This document shows positions 1-12,094 of a stretch of 64,000 nt of DNA, piece by piece; within the stretch, counting starts at the first letter, position 1, and every line of letters begins with the position of its first letter. The position numbers were made by a program, and so were the translations under genes. The stretch covers positions 68,848,465 to 68,912,464 of the forward strand of contig OW799236.1 in assembly GCA_941918925.1 (NCBI GenBank). The letters are read 5' to 3'. Source of the DNA: Phyto melanocephala (lineage: Eukaryota; Arthropoda; Insecta; Diptera; Rhinophoridae). Under the pieces are notes generated by a model. The model was given only the letters and a program-made list of their open reading frames with translations. It did no database searches and was not told the DNA's origin.

Positions 1-327
1 ACGGTTTTTTCGACCTACTCTTGCTTTTCGAGCTATAACTCTCTTCCTAATATTCCGATTTAGCCCATTTTCAATACCAAACAAACCTTATCTATAGGAA
101 AGATTCTGCCAAATTTGAGCCCCCTAGCTTTTTCGGTGCGACCGCTATCGTGCTTTCAACAGACGGACAGACGGACAGACGGACGGACATAGCTAGATCG
201 TCATCAAATCGAACCCTGATTCAGAATATATATACTTTATGGGGTCTAAAATGGATATGTCGATGTGTTACAAACGGAATGACAAAATGAATATACCCCC
301 ACCATTTTTTTGGTGGCGGTTATAAAA
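1..327 (-). mobile_element. HINE/DINE-like (Helentron-associated) repeat, partial, cut by window start
   Basis: Read on the minus strand this is the 5' part of the repeat also found at 1867-3832 and 23405-25774. It opens with the subterminal motif (T)TTATAACCGCCACC, a short hairpin with a run of A as loop, the conserved phrase around the (TA)n tract, then a (GTCY)n microsatellite (about 161-190), and runs off the window start. The (TA)n-core-(GTCY)n order is that of dipteran mini-me elements, now generally placed with DINE-1/Helentron-derived non-autonomous repeats. No coding capacity is seen. Confidence 0.7.
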
Positions 328-717
328 ATATGAAATCGAAATGAGGCATAATTATTTTAATAAGCAAACATGAAGTGGGAAAAGTAATTGTTTTTCCTTT
401 TTTGAATATATGTACCTTTTTCTTTAACTTTAAAAAGTAAATTGCAATAGACCGAATGAGTTCAAATGAATTAAATGTGTAATTTTTATTTTTTAATGTT
501 AAATAAATAAACCTATCTAAGACATTTGTATATATAAAACAAGTTAATTCGTGCATTCGTATGTTCCTTGTAGGGACTGTAGTGGCTGTTTTTATACAAA
601 CATGTCTTTTCGAACTTGTGTATCAAACATAGTTTTTACTCAAATAATAATGTGTAAGTTGCTTGTCTTTTATATTCATATTTCTTATTATCGTTTATTT
701 GTTCTTCATCTGCTTGC
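328..717. other. AT-rich spacer, nothing recognised
   Basis: Between the HINE fragment and the Harbinger pseudogene I see no ORF of interest, no RNA gene and no clear terminal inverted repeat. It may hold the 3' UTR or end of the Harbinger element, but I could not find a matching terminus on the other side. Confidence 0.4.
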
Positions 718-1855
718 TCATAAGTAAGGTTCTTTGTAATATTCCTCTATAACTTCAGCTATTTCAACTCCTTTAAAATCGATTAAAATATTAAAGAAAA
801 TACTACACAACCATCCACTGGCAACAAAATGTATGGTTTTGAAGAGAATTAATTTTCATTCTTAAGTTTTTGATGCTGTTGAATTTTTCTTTTAATATTC
901 CAAAACAATGTTCAATTCTTACCCTAAAAGCGGTATGTCTTCTGTTTAACTGTTTTCGCTTTTTGCTGTCCATTTAAGTTGAATTTACGCGGTATGGTGT
1001 GATAATGAATATGCTGAATCAACAATGGCTAGCTGGATGTATTGAAAAATATTTTTTTGGATCTTTAAAAATATCACAAGTTTTAAAAATCTTTGAGTCA
1101 TGCACGCTGTCAGAATTCCAAGCAACAATGTGTCTTATACGTAATTTGGAATCACAAACTACCTGAGCTTTAATTGAGTTTGTGAAAAGAATGATTCCTT
1201 GTTGATAACTTGAGCCTCACAAAGTGAAATTTCAGATCCATCAACATAGCCAATACAGAATGGTAATTCGGTCTAGGTTTCAGCAACAATCGACGCTCTT
1301 TCATTTTCGGATTGCATTTTAAGAATTGCTTTAAAAGTTCGTCGTGTTATTTTGTCAACAGTACTATCATCTCCTACTCCCAAAATAGATGCAATTTTTT
1401 TAAAGTTGCCTCTTCACCAGATAAACCAAGTCTATAAAGAACGATTGCCAATTGATATTCAGTGAGAAACTGTTCGCAGGAATGTGCTTTGCTAAACTCG
1501 AGGTCTTCAGAAATAAGTGCAACAAGTGTATTAAACTCTAAGCGGCTTACTCTTAACATATGTAAAAATCGGTAATCGTCCAACTGCGTTAGTATGTTCA
1601 AGGACCATGCCATAGATTTTGGAACTAAATTTTAAAATCCACGCGGCATGGCACAACCAAAATAATATCTTCAATTATATCTTCCAATACATTATCCTCT
1701 AATTCATCCTAACGTCAAAGTAATTTTTATGTTACACGGCAATTTATGTATATTTTACTTACTTCTGAATCAAAAATCACCATAAATTCAATCTCACCGA
1801 AAGCATTCTCAATTAAAAAATTTATTATTTTGTCCTTTTCTGTTTTTTTAAGCAT
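718..1855 (-). pseudogene. PIF/Harbinger transposase (DDE nuclease), decayed
   Basis: A nearly full-length but broken Harbinger-type transposase. On the minus strand it starts at the ATG at 1855, reads about 31 codons, meets a GTAAGT donor (1762) and a TTAG acceptor (1709; 54-bp intron), then continues in an acidic N-terminus. The readable core holds the helix-turn-helix-like segment (1374-1613), the first catalytic block GYVDGS near 1255, an HDSK block near 1090 and the third block RIEHCFG-x-LK near 900, ending at a TGA at 718. Stops and frameshifts occur near 1280, 1165, 950 and 1640, so it is not functional. The family catalyses cut-and-paste transposition with 3-bp TTA/TAA duplications. 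The adjacent HINE at 1867 begins 12 bases upstream of the ATG and probably separates the gene from its 5' terminus. Confidence 0.75.
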
Positions 1856-1866
1856 TATTTTATCTT

Positions 1867-3832
1867 TTTTATACCAGCCACCAAAAAAATGGTGGGGGTA
1901 TATATTTATTTTGTCATTCCGTTTGTAACACATGGAAATATCCATTTTAGACCCCATAAAGTATATATATTCTGAATCGGGGTTTGATTTTATGACGATT
2001 TAGCTATGTCCGTCTGTCTGACCGTATGTTGAAAGCACGACAGAGGTCGCACCGAAAAAGATAGGGGGCTCAAATTGTGCCAGAAACTTTCTCATAGACA
2101 AGGTTTGTTTGGTATTTAAAATGGGCTAAATCGGAATATTAGGAAGAGAGTTATAGCTCCTAAAGCAAGAGTAGGTCAAAAAAAAAAGTGTCCTTCTGAC
2201 ATCGAATAAAATGAAATTGTGTCCAAACGCATTAACGTAGAGTCATGAATTGACGCCGTAAATTGACTATATCTATGCATTAGGAAAGGGGTTATCGTGT
2301 ATTTTTCGGTATATTTAAAAACAAAAACGTCATAAAAGCAACAAAATTGGATGGACGACTCTGAAATTTTGCACACATGACTTTTTGATCAAATACTTTG
2401 TTCTAACGGAAAACAAATGTGATACGCCCACTTTTACGCCCACCTCCCATATAACGTCTAAACTTAAATTCATATAATTTCTCCACGAATAAAGATTTTA
2501 GAATAAAAAAGTACTATATTGAAACATCTAAGATCCTTTCATTATTAAAAATTATTTCAACACGCCTACTATTACGCCCACTTCTCACGTTATCGACTGT
2601 TAATAAAATTTAAAAGCTCATAAAACCGACAAAACTAGAGCTACGATAATAAAATATGCTACAGATATCCTTCTAATCAATGTCATTGTTATGCCGGAAA
2701 ATTTAGGTGACACGCCTACTTTAACGCCTACCTCCCATATAACGTTTTATCTCAAATTCATGTAATTTCTCTATGAATAAAGATTTTGGAATAATATTGA
2801 AACATCTTAGTTGAATTTATTAGTAGAAACAACACGCCTTCTTTAATGCCCACTTTCATTGAAAGGCTACAACAAATTCGACACGCCTACTAATACGACC
2901 ACTTTTTACGTTATCTACTCTTAATAAAATCATAAAACCGACAAAATTGGAGGTATGATGATAAAATTTGCAACAGATATCCTACCAGTCAATGTCATTG
3001 TTATGCCGGAAAATTTAGGAGACACGCCCACTTCAACGCCCACCTGCCATATAACGGCTTATCTCAAATTCATATAATTCGTCTACGAATAAATATTTTG
3101 GAATAATAAAGGACTGTAGTGAAACATTTAAGTTGCATTCATTAGTAGAAACAACTTCAACATGCCTACCTTAACGCCTACTTCATTGAAAGACTAATTT
3201 TACTAGCATATCAAAGTTATACAAAGAAAGTGATACATATTTTAGTATAAAGAGATTATTCCATAGCGATTACTGTTAATAACAAACAAATACATTTTGT
3301 GCTATAAATTGGGTTATTTTCCATGAATTTGAATAACTTAATCTTCCCGATTTCCCGGGATTATTTTTCGATATCCCGGGAAATAAAAAAGGTGGCTACG
3401 ATTTGAAAGCAGATGTTTATATTGTTTATATTGAAATTGAATTCTAATGATTTTATTTTTGAACTCATAGCTGAAGTACCTGTTTTTTTTGTTTTGTTGT
3501 GCTCATATATGATCTCGTATCTAGAGAATAATATTTTGTTCAATAAAAAATATTTTTACTAAATTTATATTTTAAGCTCAAGTTTCTTTAGTGATTTTTA
3601 TAGTTTTGAAGTTTTTTTTACATTATAAACTATTTCATGCTTTTTAGTAATAAGTTTTTTTTAATTAAAAACAAATTTACTTTTTATTTTTATCCCGGGA
3701 TATTAAAAAATAAATCTCGCATTTCCGGGAAACAAAAATTTTTGGGAAAAAAACCCTAGTTACAAAAGAACGGAAAACTGGTAGTGGGTATAAAATATTC
3801 GGCAAAGCCGAATATAGTGCTCTTACTTGTTT
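1867..3832 (+). mobile_element. HINE/DINE-like non-autonomous Helentron-type repeat, full length
   Basis: It starts with TTTTATACCAGCCACC and a hairpin. It contains the mini-me core with a short (GTCY)n tract (about 2008-2025), then three copies of a roughly 290-310-base unit (phase marker CCTCCCATATAACG at about 2444, 2731 and 3043). It ends with the inverted subterminal copy TGGTAGTGGGTATAAAA, the small stem-loop ATTCGGC-AAA-GCCGAAT and the terminus CTCTTACTTGTTT. A 5' motif repeated in inverted orientation just before a 3' stem-loop, without a target duplication, is the structure described for Helentron-associated elements. It has no transposase or Rep/Helicase gene, so it depends on enzymes in trans. 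A palindrome-rich MITE sits inside at about 3310-3758. Confidence 0.7.
3310..3758. mobile_element. Palindrome-rich MITE (CCCGGG blocks) inside the HINE
   Basis: Compared with the HINE at 23405-25774, this stretch is extra. Both ends carry related inverted sequence: GGGTTATTTTCC with TTTCCCGGGATTATTTTTCG and ATATCCCGGGAAATAAAAA on the left, and the reverse complements of TATCCCGGGATATT, ATTTCCGGGAAA and GGGAAAAAAACCC on the right. The inverted repeats are about 75 bases long but diverged, and I could not fix a clean target duplication, so superfamily is open. Confidence 0.5.
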
Positions 3833-4291
3833 TTTTTTTAATTTGTAATTTCGCACATTTTCTTTTTTAACCTTTAAAAAATTTGTTTTGTTTACTTACT
3901 TCAAATTTAACAGCTATCATTGCTTTGGTGTGAAACACTTCAGAAAGATGTTCGCTCTCTATTGCAAAAAACCGAAGAATACACGTAAGCCTTGCAAGTA
4001 TCCAACGAAGAGTGATTTCCGCTATTAACTACAAAAAAGAGACCTACGAAGTGCGTTATCGCATATGAAAATCAAGCCTTTTAGAAGCGCAGGTTAACAC
4101 TTAGTAAGCAAATCAATGATTTTTTCTGACTATTTAAAGCCAGCCAACATTGCTGGCCACAACAATATTTTTTTATTGTATTAATTTAAGATGAATTCGG
4201 ATATCGTTGTAATTTTTTTAATTGTTGTGAGAGCAATTCCTCCTTCCGTCCTGTCTTTATATGCATTTATGTCTCAATAACCTCTTAGTGC
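3833..4291. other. Spacer; possible coding relic on minus strand
   Basis: AT-rich. Around 3905-3990 the minus strand reads a short open stretch ending at a GTAAGT, which may be an old exon or the 5' side of the Harbinger element interrupted by the HINE, but I see no recognisable motif. The last 13 bases (4279-4291) are the left target duplication of the LINE that follows. Confidence 0.25.
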
Positions 4292-5068
4292 ATTTGTCGA
4301 CAGTCAGGCGGCACTCTTGTTACTCAGGTCATACATTACTACATCTAAATTAGTTGGCCAATGTAGAAAGGAACTGTCAAGGCTTGGTCAGCGGGCTGAC
4401 GTTACTCTAGTTTGGATTCCTGCGCATAAGGGCCACTATGGTAACGAGCGTGCTGATGAGCTAGCCAGGGGAGGATCTGCTCTGGATATCTCTAATGCAA
4501 TTGCAGTTGCAATCCCGTTGGGGACTATTAAAAGCAGAATCTCCAGACACTTTCTCCGGAAGGCTGATGACAGGTGGCGTGCGCCGAGCACGTGTAAGGT
4601 GGCACGGCTTACGTGGCCCTCTTTTGATGCACGACGTAAATTGCAACTTACCAGCCGAAGTCGGAGGGACATGTCGAGGTTACTGGCGGTATTGACGGGT
4701 CACTGGATGTTAGGCAAATATGCAAGTCGGCTCGGACTCCCATCGAACGACCATTGTCACAGTTGTCTGGATAGAGAGAAGTAGGAATCGGTTTTCCACT
4801 TTCTCTGCGAATGTCCTGCACTGGCGGCTAAGAGACACAGATTTCTGGGCGAACATATACTAGATGGCCTCTCTGCGATATTTGAAGTTGGACTGAATTA
4901 TCTACTGAGATACCTCAGGGCCACAGGGTGGATCTAGTATCCTTACTCTTGGATTTTATTCTGAGATACACTGGAAGCTGACGAGTGGTGTGGTCCTGTC
5001 AAAACGGAGTCATACAGACTCCTCTTGACTGTTGGCGTGCAGCGCACTACCACGATAACCAACCAACC
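4292..5068 (+). mobile_element. 5'-truncated non-LTR retrotransposon (RNase H-bearing LINE) with TSD and AACC tail
   Basis: A dead-on-arrival LINE copy flanked by the 13-base direct repeat AACCTCTTAGTGC (4279-4291 and 5069-5081). The left edge cuts into the RNase H domain, as expected from incomplete reverse transcription, and the right edge ends in a short (AACC)n repeat rather than poly(A). Short tandem-repeat tails and a C-terminal RNase H are typical of the I/LOA/R1-type superclade. The same family recurs on the minus strand at 9345-9790 and probably at 12095-12290. Confidence 0.85.
4294..4937 (+). pseudogene. LINE ORF2 C-terminus: RNase H plus C-terminal zinc-binding segment
   Basis: This is the 3' end of a non-LTR retrotransposon polyprotein. 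The first residues FVDSQAAL carry the second catalytic Asp region of RNase H, and WIPAHKGHYGNERADELARGGS (4412-4477) is the classic last block with catalytic His and Asp. Downstream lies the segment VLTGHWMLGKYASRLGL and a Cys-rich motif (C-x2-C ... H-x3-C-x-C) at about 4755-4825. A TAG at 4782-4784 interrupts the frame inside the Cys motif; after it the frame continues to the natural stop at 4935-4937. There is no start because the copy is 5' truncated at 4292. RNase H degrades the RNA of the RNA/DNA hybrid during target-primed reverse transcription. Confidence 0.85.
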
Positions 5069-5081
5069 AACCTCTTAGTGC

Positions 5082-8000
5082 CATTTAAAATGCCATTAAA
5101 TTTGTTGTTTTTTTTTCTTATTTTCCGTTAGAAACGAAAAGCTATCTTGCGATAGCATTTGTTATTAGGCATCTAAATCCAAGGCGATATCATTGGAAAA
5201 TCAAATAAATACTTACCGCCCTCGCTTTTAAATGCAGTTTTAAATAGGTACTTAGCGTGATTTTAATAACCTTAATAACCCATTAATACAATGGACTTAA
5301 AGAAGTCATTTGGTTATTATAAAGACGAAAATTCGGTTTGATTATTCTGCGATACGTTAATTTAAAGTTTACATATCAATGAAAATCTATAAGTCATCAG
5401 TATATTAATGAACTGTTTTACCGCTATTATCAAAAACATTTGTTATGGCTTCTAACAAATTTTGCAATTAGAAATTGTATTGTGTGTGGATCTAAGCTAA
5501 TGTCTGAAATATAACTACTAATATCTCTCAGTCATTACTAAAACACTTTTTCGTAAGAGAAACGATATGTAATAGTCATTGAAAAGTATGTTGTTTAATA
5601 AGAACAAGTCATTACCTAGTTTTGCTAGGTTGTTTATCATAAAAATGCATCACATAAATTGACATTGCTTTTCTTACAAAAGAACAACTTTAATAGATTA
5701 TTTAATATTAAATCAACAACTGATTTTTCGTCTCCCTTCAAATAAAACAATTAAGGCGAATTGACTGCTAAATCAGCCATCGGGATAAGATTTTCATGGA
5801 AATATGCTTTAAAGATACCAACGTAGTATTATATAGAATAATTTTGACTGAAGATACGAGAATTTAAGAAAAATGATAATTAATCGTTAAACATGTCATT
5901 AAAGCTCATATTTTAAGAAACAACTCTATTTCAGTTACTAAGAGCGCTTGTAGAAGGCAAGATGTATCTACCAGGCACAGCTTAACTATGTATTCTCCTT
6001 CCTAAAAATGGTAGTAGTTAGTAAGGGGAAATATGAGAAAATTTAGCTTTTTAAGAATATTGTCTCATTTTTTACTGCTGAAATTGTAATCAGTATAAAA
6101 GACATAATTTTCCGTACCATCCGATAGGTAGCAATTTTAGCATTTTCATGTAAGCAAACGGATACTTTTGATGGAGTATATAAAATAATAATTTTATTAA
6201 ATTTGTAAACATATCATAAACATGATTACCAATTTATGATTCATTTGACCGCAGTGATATCTTAGACAGGTAATTTTATGCCATTATGCAAATTAGTGTT
6301 AATAATATTTCCTTATGATGGTGATGGCGATATGTTAAAGATTTGACTGGGGGAAGATGTACAACTTAATTAAAAATTTTAAACGATTTTGTCATGTATT
6401 CATACTTGATATGTTTGCTGACTTCTTCTCCTCCACTCCCAAAAGCAACATGACACAAAAGAAACTATGAAATAAAAAGAAATGTTATACAAATTAAGAT
6501 CTTTTCCTTCTTTGACTTTATGGTCATTAATAAATACTGTTTTACATATAAGCGAAAATAAAAGTAATTACTTTCTGCTCAATGATGGCAAAGAAAGGGG
6601 ATTTTTTATCTTTCGTATTTGTGAGTTAATGAAGCTGTAAACACAAAAAGTTCGAAAATGAACTAAAATACCAAAGAAACAGAAGCAAATAAATCAAAGA
6701 AAGTCTTTTGATGTAAAATGTAAATTTTTGTCTTTATTTTTGTTTTGTTTATTTTCACCCACACCCACAGTAATTATAACTAAAGTCCTTGTGTCATCGG
6801 AATATTTGTCAGTGATTATTTGCAGTACCAGGCTAATATGGTTTTCTTATTGAATTTTCTTTAATGTATTGTTTGTAAGGGGAGTAAAGAAAAGAAGTCA
6901 GTTGTTTAGTCATGTTGAAACCAAAATTGAGTAGTCATTACTTTATTGGAATTAAAATAACTGAAAAGGAAAATTACAACCGCTACAAATTGCTATCACA
7001 GTAGCAAGTAAATAATTGAGTTTTTTTATTGCCGATTTTTAAGTTTTGTGTTTGTTGTGCGGAAAATTGTTCCTTTCGCAAAGTAGATTAGTTTAAATGA
7101 GTTAATGCTATTCATTTTTATGGCTGCCTGTATGTTTTGATACATATAACAATCTTGCATGCTTCTGTGTTTGTTAGTATAGGTTCAGACGATGTGGGCC
7201 TATTTTAACCCATGTATGTATGATGAAATGGCTTCTAGTACGCCAGTAGTAGTGTTTTTTTTAACTATTCAACAATGTGATGTTATATCAAATAGCGTCT
7301 GCCTTATGTTATTAAATAAAAAATTAAAAATTTTTAAAATGTAGCCTTAACCTTTGATAATCAGCGGTTATACTGATTACATCTAATTTTCTTGTACCAC
7401 GATTGTCCCCAAACTGCACAAATATTTTGTTTTTATTACAAAATGTAAGCAAAACTTCAAAAACAATAGTCAAATTACTTGAAGACTGATTTCTTTCTTA
7501 ATATAAAAACTGAAAGCAAAAAAGGAAAAGAAGAAATGAAGCTTAAAGCATTTCTCTCTTAATGAAATCGAACACAAGCAACATCCAAACTGTTAGAATA
7601 GTTTACCAAGCCACATTAATTATTCCATCTGTATAAAGCTTCTACTACCATACATTAAAGACATATTATTTAATAAAAATAAATAACGAACATAACTGAT
7701 TATCGCAACAAAAAGAATAGATTTCTTATTAATTATTTTCAATAAAACTTTATTAAACTACTTACAAAAAAATTATGTTCTCATTATAGACTTCATTTCA
7801 TATTTTCTCTTTGCAGCTTAATTGAAACAATTAATGGTCAAAGAAAAAGGATTCTATTAAAAGCCCAAAACAACAAATACGAAAATAAAAACCATAATTA
7901 AAAGAAACTCCTGTAAATGGGAAAGGAAATAAAAAAGTCTTAGCTGTTAGGAAAACGTACTACTAAAACATAACGATGAAATAAAATTCTCACTTAATTG

Positions 8001-9344
8001 AAGTAATCAAGACTTGGTCAACCATCAAGAACCATCAAGTTAAACAACAGCAAGCAACCGACTAAGTAAAGAAAAACCTCGAAACAGTCAAAGCGATCGA
8101 AAAAACCACTGCCCTTAATTATGTCTCAGCACTTATATGATGGTAAAAATTAAAGTTATTAAAGAACGTTTTTAATCTACGGATGGTCAAATTATAAATC
8201 ATTTAGCTAACAGGCAGTTTGCAGAAAGCTAAAAATACTTAAATCTTTTACAAAAATTCAGAGTAATTTCACAAAGATAAAACAAAAAATAAACTGTTGC
8301 CATTGTGCTCCTAAGATACAAAGAAAATTTAACTCCAGCATTGTCATTAACATTGAGGAACAGATCTTCCATAAATCGTCTTATTTTCTTAAATTTTCAT
8401 GTAATATATGAAATTTTTCTGAAAATTTAAACGGATGAAGCAGTGTTTGTACAATAGTATCTAACATGAGGAGTTTTAAACTCTAACAGCAGAAGCAAAA
8501 AATTCACTAAAAGTATTACACAAAAAATCTCACATAATACAAGATTTTTTCTAAGTACGTATGTATAAATGCATATATAGATAATAAAAAGTTCTTTGAG
8601 TAAATGATTTTGTGGTTTTGATGACATGCAGCAGTAGATGAAACACGAGTTGAGAAGATTATTATTCCATGAAATTTGATTTTCACTTTGAATGGACTCA
8701 ACAGCTTTCAGTATTCAAATGCATATTTGGAAATTTCTATTAATTGGTAAGTATGAAAATAATCTCATTCTGTCACTTTTATTGTGTTTTTTTAAATATT
8801 ACTAAAATATAACGAAAAAAAAACACAAATTAAATCAACGTACATTTAAAGCGTTAAAATGTAAACAGTTTCTTTATAATTTAAGTAACAACATACGCAT
8901 GAATTACTTTGTACCATTTTGTATTTAACATAAATCATGCGGAATTTTAGTTTTTTAATTTTTCATCCAAATCTAAAATAAGTTTAAGAATATTATTCCG
9001 AGTATTCTGAGTTTTTTTTAATTATTCTAAAATCTATAAATATACAAATGAGTTGGCGTACGTTGGTCATGCCATAACTAAATATTGTGCAAACCGATTT
9101 CGCTAATTTTTTTATCACAATGATCTATCAGGCTCCAGTAAGCTTCTTACGGACAGTTTTTCTTAAAACATAAAGTGGTCGTGTCATATTCTATACAAAG
9201 CCAACAATTGTTGTCGCATATTCAGATAACGGCCAGACTGATTTGTCTAATTTTTTTTAAATAATTCCTGAAGCCAAAAAAATAAGTTGACACTCTAGCA
9301 ATCACACGTAATAATAATGGTATTCCATCGAAGAAAACTTAAAA
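5082..9344. other. AT-rich intergenic sequence, no gene seen
   Basis: More than 4 kb with only short chance ORFs, poly(A)/(T) runs and many stop codons in all frames. I found no transposase, reverse transcriptase, tRNA cloverleaf or splice-linked exon series. It could be intron or intergenic DNA of a large fly genome. 9060-9260 has higher GC than its neighbours and may be a decayed repeat of unknown type. Confidence 0.4.
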
Positions 9345-9790
9345 TTTTCTTATGTTGTGATAGTTCACTACGTTCAATATATTTAGTGTAAATGATACGG
9401 TTTTGACAAGACCACATCACTTTCCGGAATATGTGTATCTTAGAATAAATCTAACATACAACGTAACCGTGATGTATATCAGTAGATTTTTCTTTTTGAC
9501 ATTAGATATCTTACAGAGACCATCACGTATATGTGTGCCTATGGTCTTACCAGTAAGGACAAAGCATTAGACTAGAGCAACATCGGTCAGATGGCCAAGC
9601 CTTTTCATCTTTCTTCTGCAGTGAACGGTTGGTGTAGGCGTGGTTTTGTAACATTTAAATGACTAAAATGCAGCCTAACTGTTGACAAGAACACAAATAT
9701 CCCCATAAATATTTCTGTCATTGAGTTCGTCCCAGATATCAAGGATTTTAGATTTATGGTGCGTTAATTCAGAATGTTGAAAGACAGCTC
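9345..9790 (-). pseudogene. LINE 3'-end fragment, same family as 4292-5068
   Basis: Read on the minus strand it aligns by eye to the 3' third of the LINE at 4292-5068: the phrases for the ORF2 end (hexamers around CATATAC-TGATGG, GATATC near 9500) are followed by TTATTCTAAGATACAC and GTGATGTGGTCTTGTCAAAA (about 9400-9445), and then a match to the region just before the AACC tail. Coding similarity extends upstream to about 9790 but many frameshifts and stops make it non-functional. It is much more diverged than the 4292 copy, so older. The exact upstream edge is uncertain. Confidence 0.65.
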
Positions 9791-10158
9791 TATACACAGT
9801 TCACCAAAGAAGACACAAGATCGAACCCACAATCCATACAAGAACCGTTTGTATTAATTATTGTGTCGAACAAAGATCCAGATCGAAGATAACCTGACCA
9901 GAATTCCCGCATAGCCATATTTTTTTCGATCTACAACATCCCAATGCATTGAGCCTTATTGCACTACTTTCAGAAATAGCCATAATATAAGGGCCAATTT
10001 TTAAAATGTATGGCAAAATACATGATTGACAATTTTGCATAAATTTAAAATTATTTATGTGAGCACCAGCTTTAATATTAAAGGAACTTAATTAAAATAC
10101 CAATAGCTGTTATCTTCGGCAAAAATTCTGTTGTGTATGGTTAAGTTTTTACATACTA
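9791..10158. other. Spacer, nothing recognised
   Basis: Mixed-composition sequence with one chance minus-strand ORF (9858-10040) that has no motif I recognise. It could be a further, unrecognisable part of the LINE relic. The last two bases (TA at 10157-10158) are the target duplication of the next element. Confidence 0.3.
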
Positions 10159-10708
10159 AAGGGTCCGCCATCTAACGTTTTTTTTTTTGAACTAGTACTT
10201 ATTTCGTGAGTGGTAACACGTAGCTCATGTATGATTTGACAGATAATAAGTTTTATCCTTCCGCTGAACGAATATGGTTGTGTACGCGCGTGAACAACGC
10301 AGGATAATATTGCGAAATTACTTTGGCCGATTTTGCCCCAAAAAATCATCTTTTAAGATGAATTCCATTTTGATCTTCGCGGGTATATAAACAAGCAAAA
10401 TTGTCGCAGTTAGGGCACAGAGGACCCACACGCATACATTGGAAAGCCGACACACCCAAAACTGTCACTGTTTGGTGCGGATTTTGGTCCAGAGGCATAA
10501 TTGGGCAATTTTTCTTCGAAAATGAGCAAGGAGTGGCCGTAGTCAATGGCGATCGTCATCGGGCCATGTTGAACAAATTTTTGTTCACAGAAATTAAGAG
10601 GAGGATATTGGCAACATTTGGTTTCAATAGGACGGCGCTACGTGCCAGACAGCCGAAGCTACACTTTTTTATAACATTTTCAACAAATAAGTTATTTGGC
10701 GGACCCTT
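10159..10708 (+). mobile_element. Internally deleted mariner-type element with TA duplication
   Basis: A 550-base element with perfect 12-base terminal inverted repeats AAGGGTCCGCCA / TGGCGGACCCTT, flanked on both sides by TA (10157-10158 and 10709-10710). The TA duplication and the transposase fragment inside identify the Tc1/mariner superfamily. It is too short to be autonomous (about 1.3 kb is usual) and looks like a deletion derivative that kept the middle of the transposase gene. Confidence 0.88.
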
Positions 10709-10715
10709 TATGTAG
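10401..10715 (+). pseudogene. Mariner-type transposase, central fragment
   Basis: The readable frame contains PKTVTVWCGFWSRGIIGQFFFENEQG followed by VVNGDRHRAMLNKFLFTEI, which corresponds to the block between the first and second catalytic aspartates of insect mariner transposases of the TVWC...GIIGPYFFE type. The sequence before it, from 10330, shows broken remains of the upstream DEAHF...NKQNCR block in other frames. The C-terminal third is missing and the frame simply runs into the right inverted repeat. Not functional. Confidence 0.8.
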
Positions 10716-11668
10716 GTAGTGTAAACGTAACAGTTCATGCTAAATTATTTTATATATATCAAGAGGATGTTAGCTTTAAACAAAATAATGTTAAATCAAG
10801 ATAATAATTAAGTATATTGTTATCTACTAGAATCTTTGTTATTGAAACTATTGAATTCTTAATGAATAACCTATTTTTATCAGCAATTTTGTAATACCCA
10901 ATCTCAAAAACATTTCTTATCAAGAATGGCATCTTATACCTAATTCGAGTGCACGAAAAGTTAACGCACAATAATACTTAAACCATCTTACATAAACAAT
11001 ATTAAGTAATAACTTACATTGTGTGCAGTAAAGAAACATAGTCAATTAGATTGAAAAACAAGTCATACTATTAAATGCAATTTTAATTTAAATTATTAAG
11101 AAGTTTTACACACAAATATTACTTAAGCTTAAATGGTCATTTACGGGCAAATTTCAAGTATAAATGTTATATACAGTTGATACAAAAACTTGTTACAAAA
11201 CCTACCAATTTCTTGTTTTATCCGTACTAATGTCGCTTTCCTAACTTCTAAAAGAAACTTTCTATTTCCAGTCCGTTTCTTTTTTATTGATAAATATTTT
11301 CAAATAATTCTTATAAATAAACGTTTTAGCAAAATTATTTTAAAGATCTGCTCAACATTCGTGAATGTAGTTTTTATAGAAATCTAGGCTTACGTTTTAT
11401 ATTTGACATTACAAATTCGGCACTATGATCTCAAACAGAAGTGTTATATATTCAACTTTATTGTGTGTAATATTGTCGTTGATAGCACTAGAAGCACGAC
11501 AAGGTCTCATTCGTTTTATATTGTAAAAAATATAAGACACTACCAAAGAGAATTGGTATCAAAGTGTTAGGCTTTTCATCAAAACACCTTTGTTATCATA
11601 GCATCCTCTTTCGATTGCGACCTTCCATAGAATCCACCCTTAATGTGTGATTAACTATGACCTTTATA
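10711..11668. other. AT-rich spacer, no gene seen
   Basis: Chance ORFs only (10759-10971 minus, 11190-11387 plus), without motifs. No repeats recognised. The TA at 11667-11668 precedes a mariner end. Confidence 0.35.
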
Positions 11669-12085
11669 AAGGGTGGTTAAATTTAAAGGGCCGATGTTGT
11701 TGAAGAACAAATTATTCAGGAAATAATTGTCTTTTCTTTTTATTATTATAATATTGGTATAGTTAAATTATGTATGGAACAAAATATCGCCCAAATGGCC
11801 GCCTCCATGACGCGGAGGCATAATTGAGATTCTATGCCGTTAATGTGCCGAACTCTCTCATAAATTAGCTCTTGAATTGTTGCTAGCTTATCGACGTACA
11901 CTTTTTCTTTCAAATAACCCCAAAGAAGGAGTCCAACGGTGTCAAATTTACTAGTAATTGATAGAGATTCGAATTCTAAATACGTGCTCCTCTCTATCTG
12001 TATCTCTTTAAGATGATACTTAAAGTTTTCATGTCCTGTAGTCGAAGCAGTTTCCACCTCATCGTCCAAGAACCTAGGCACTAGG
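11669..12085 (-). pseudogene. Mariner-type transposase C-terminal relic with one terminal repeat
   Basis: The plus-strand left edge, TA then AAGGGTGGTTAAATTTAAAG, matches the terminus of the MITE at 25013-25628. On the minus strand the open frame 12081-11746 reads LLLWGYLKEKVYVDKLATIQELIYERVRHINGIESQL, the conserved region after the third catalytic acid of mariner transposases, then runs into the terminal repeat. The N-terminal two thirds are absent or unrecognisable, and the opposite terminus was not found; a LINE relic begins at about 12095. The residues around the third acid are altered (SKFDTVGLLLWGY), so it is inactive. Confidence 0.75.
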
Positions 12086-12094
12086 CTCTTTTAG

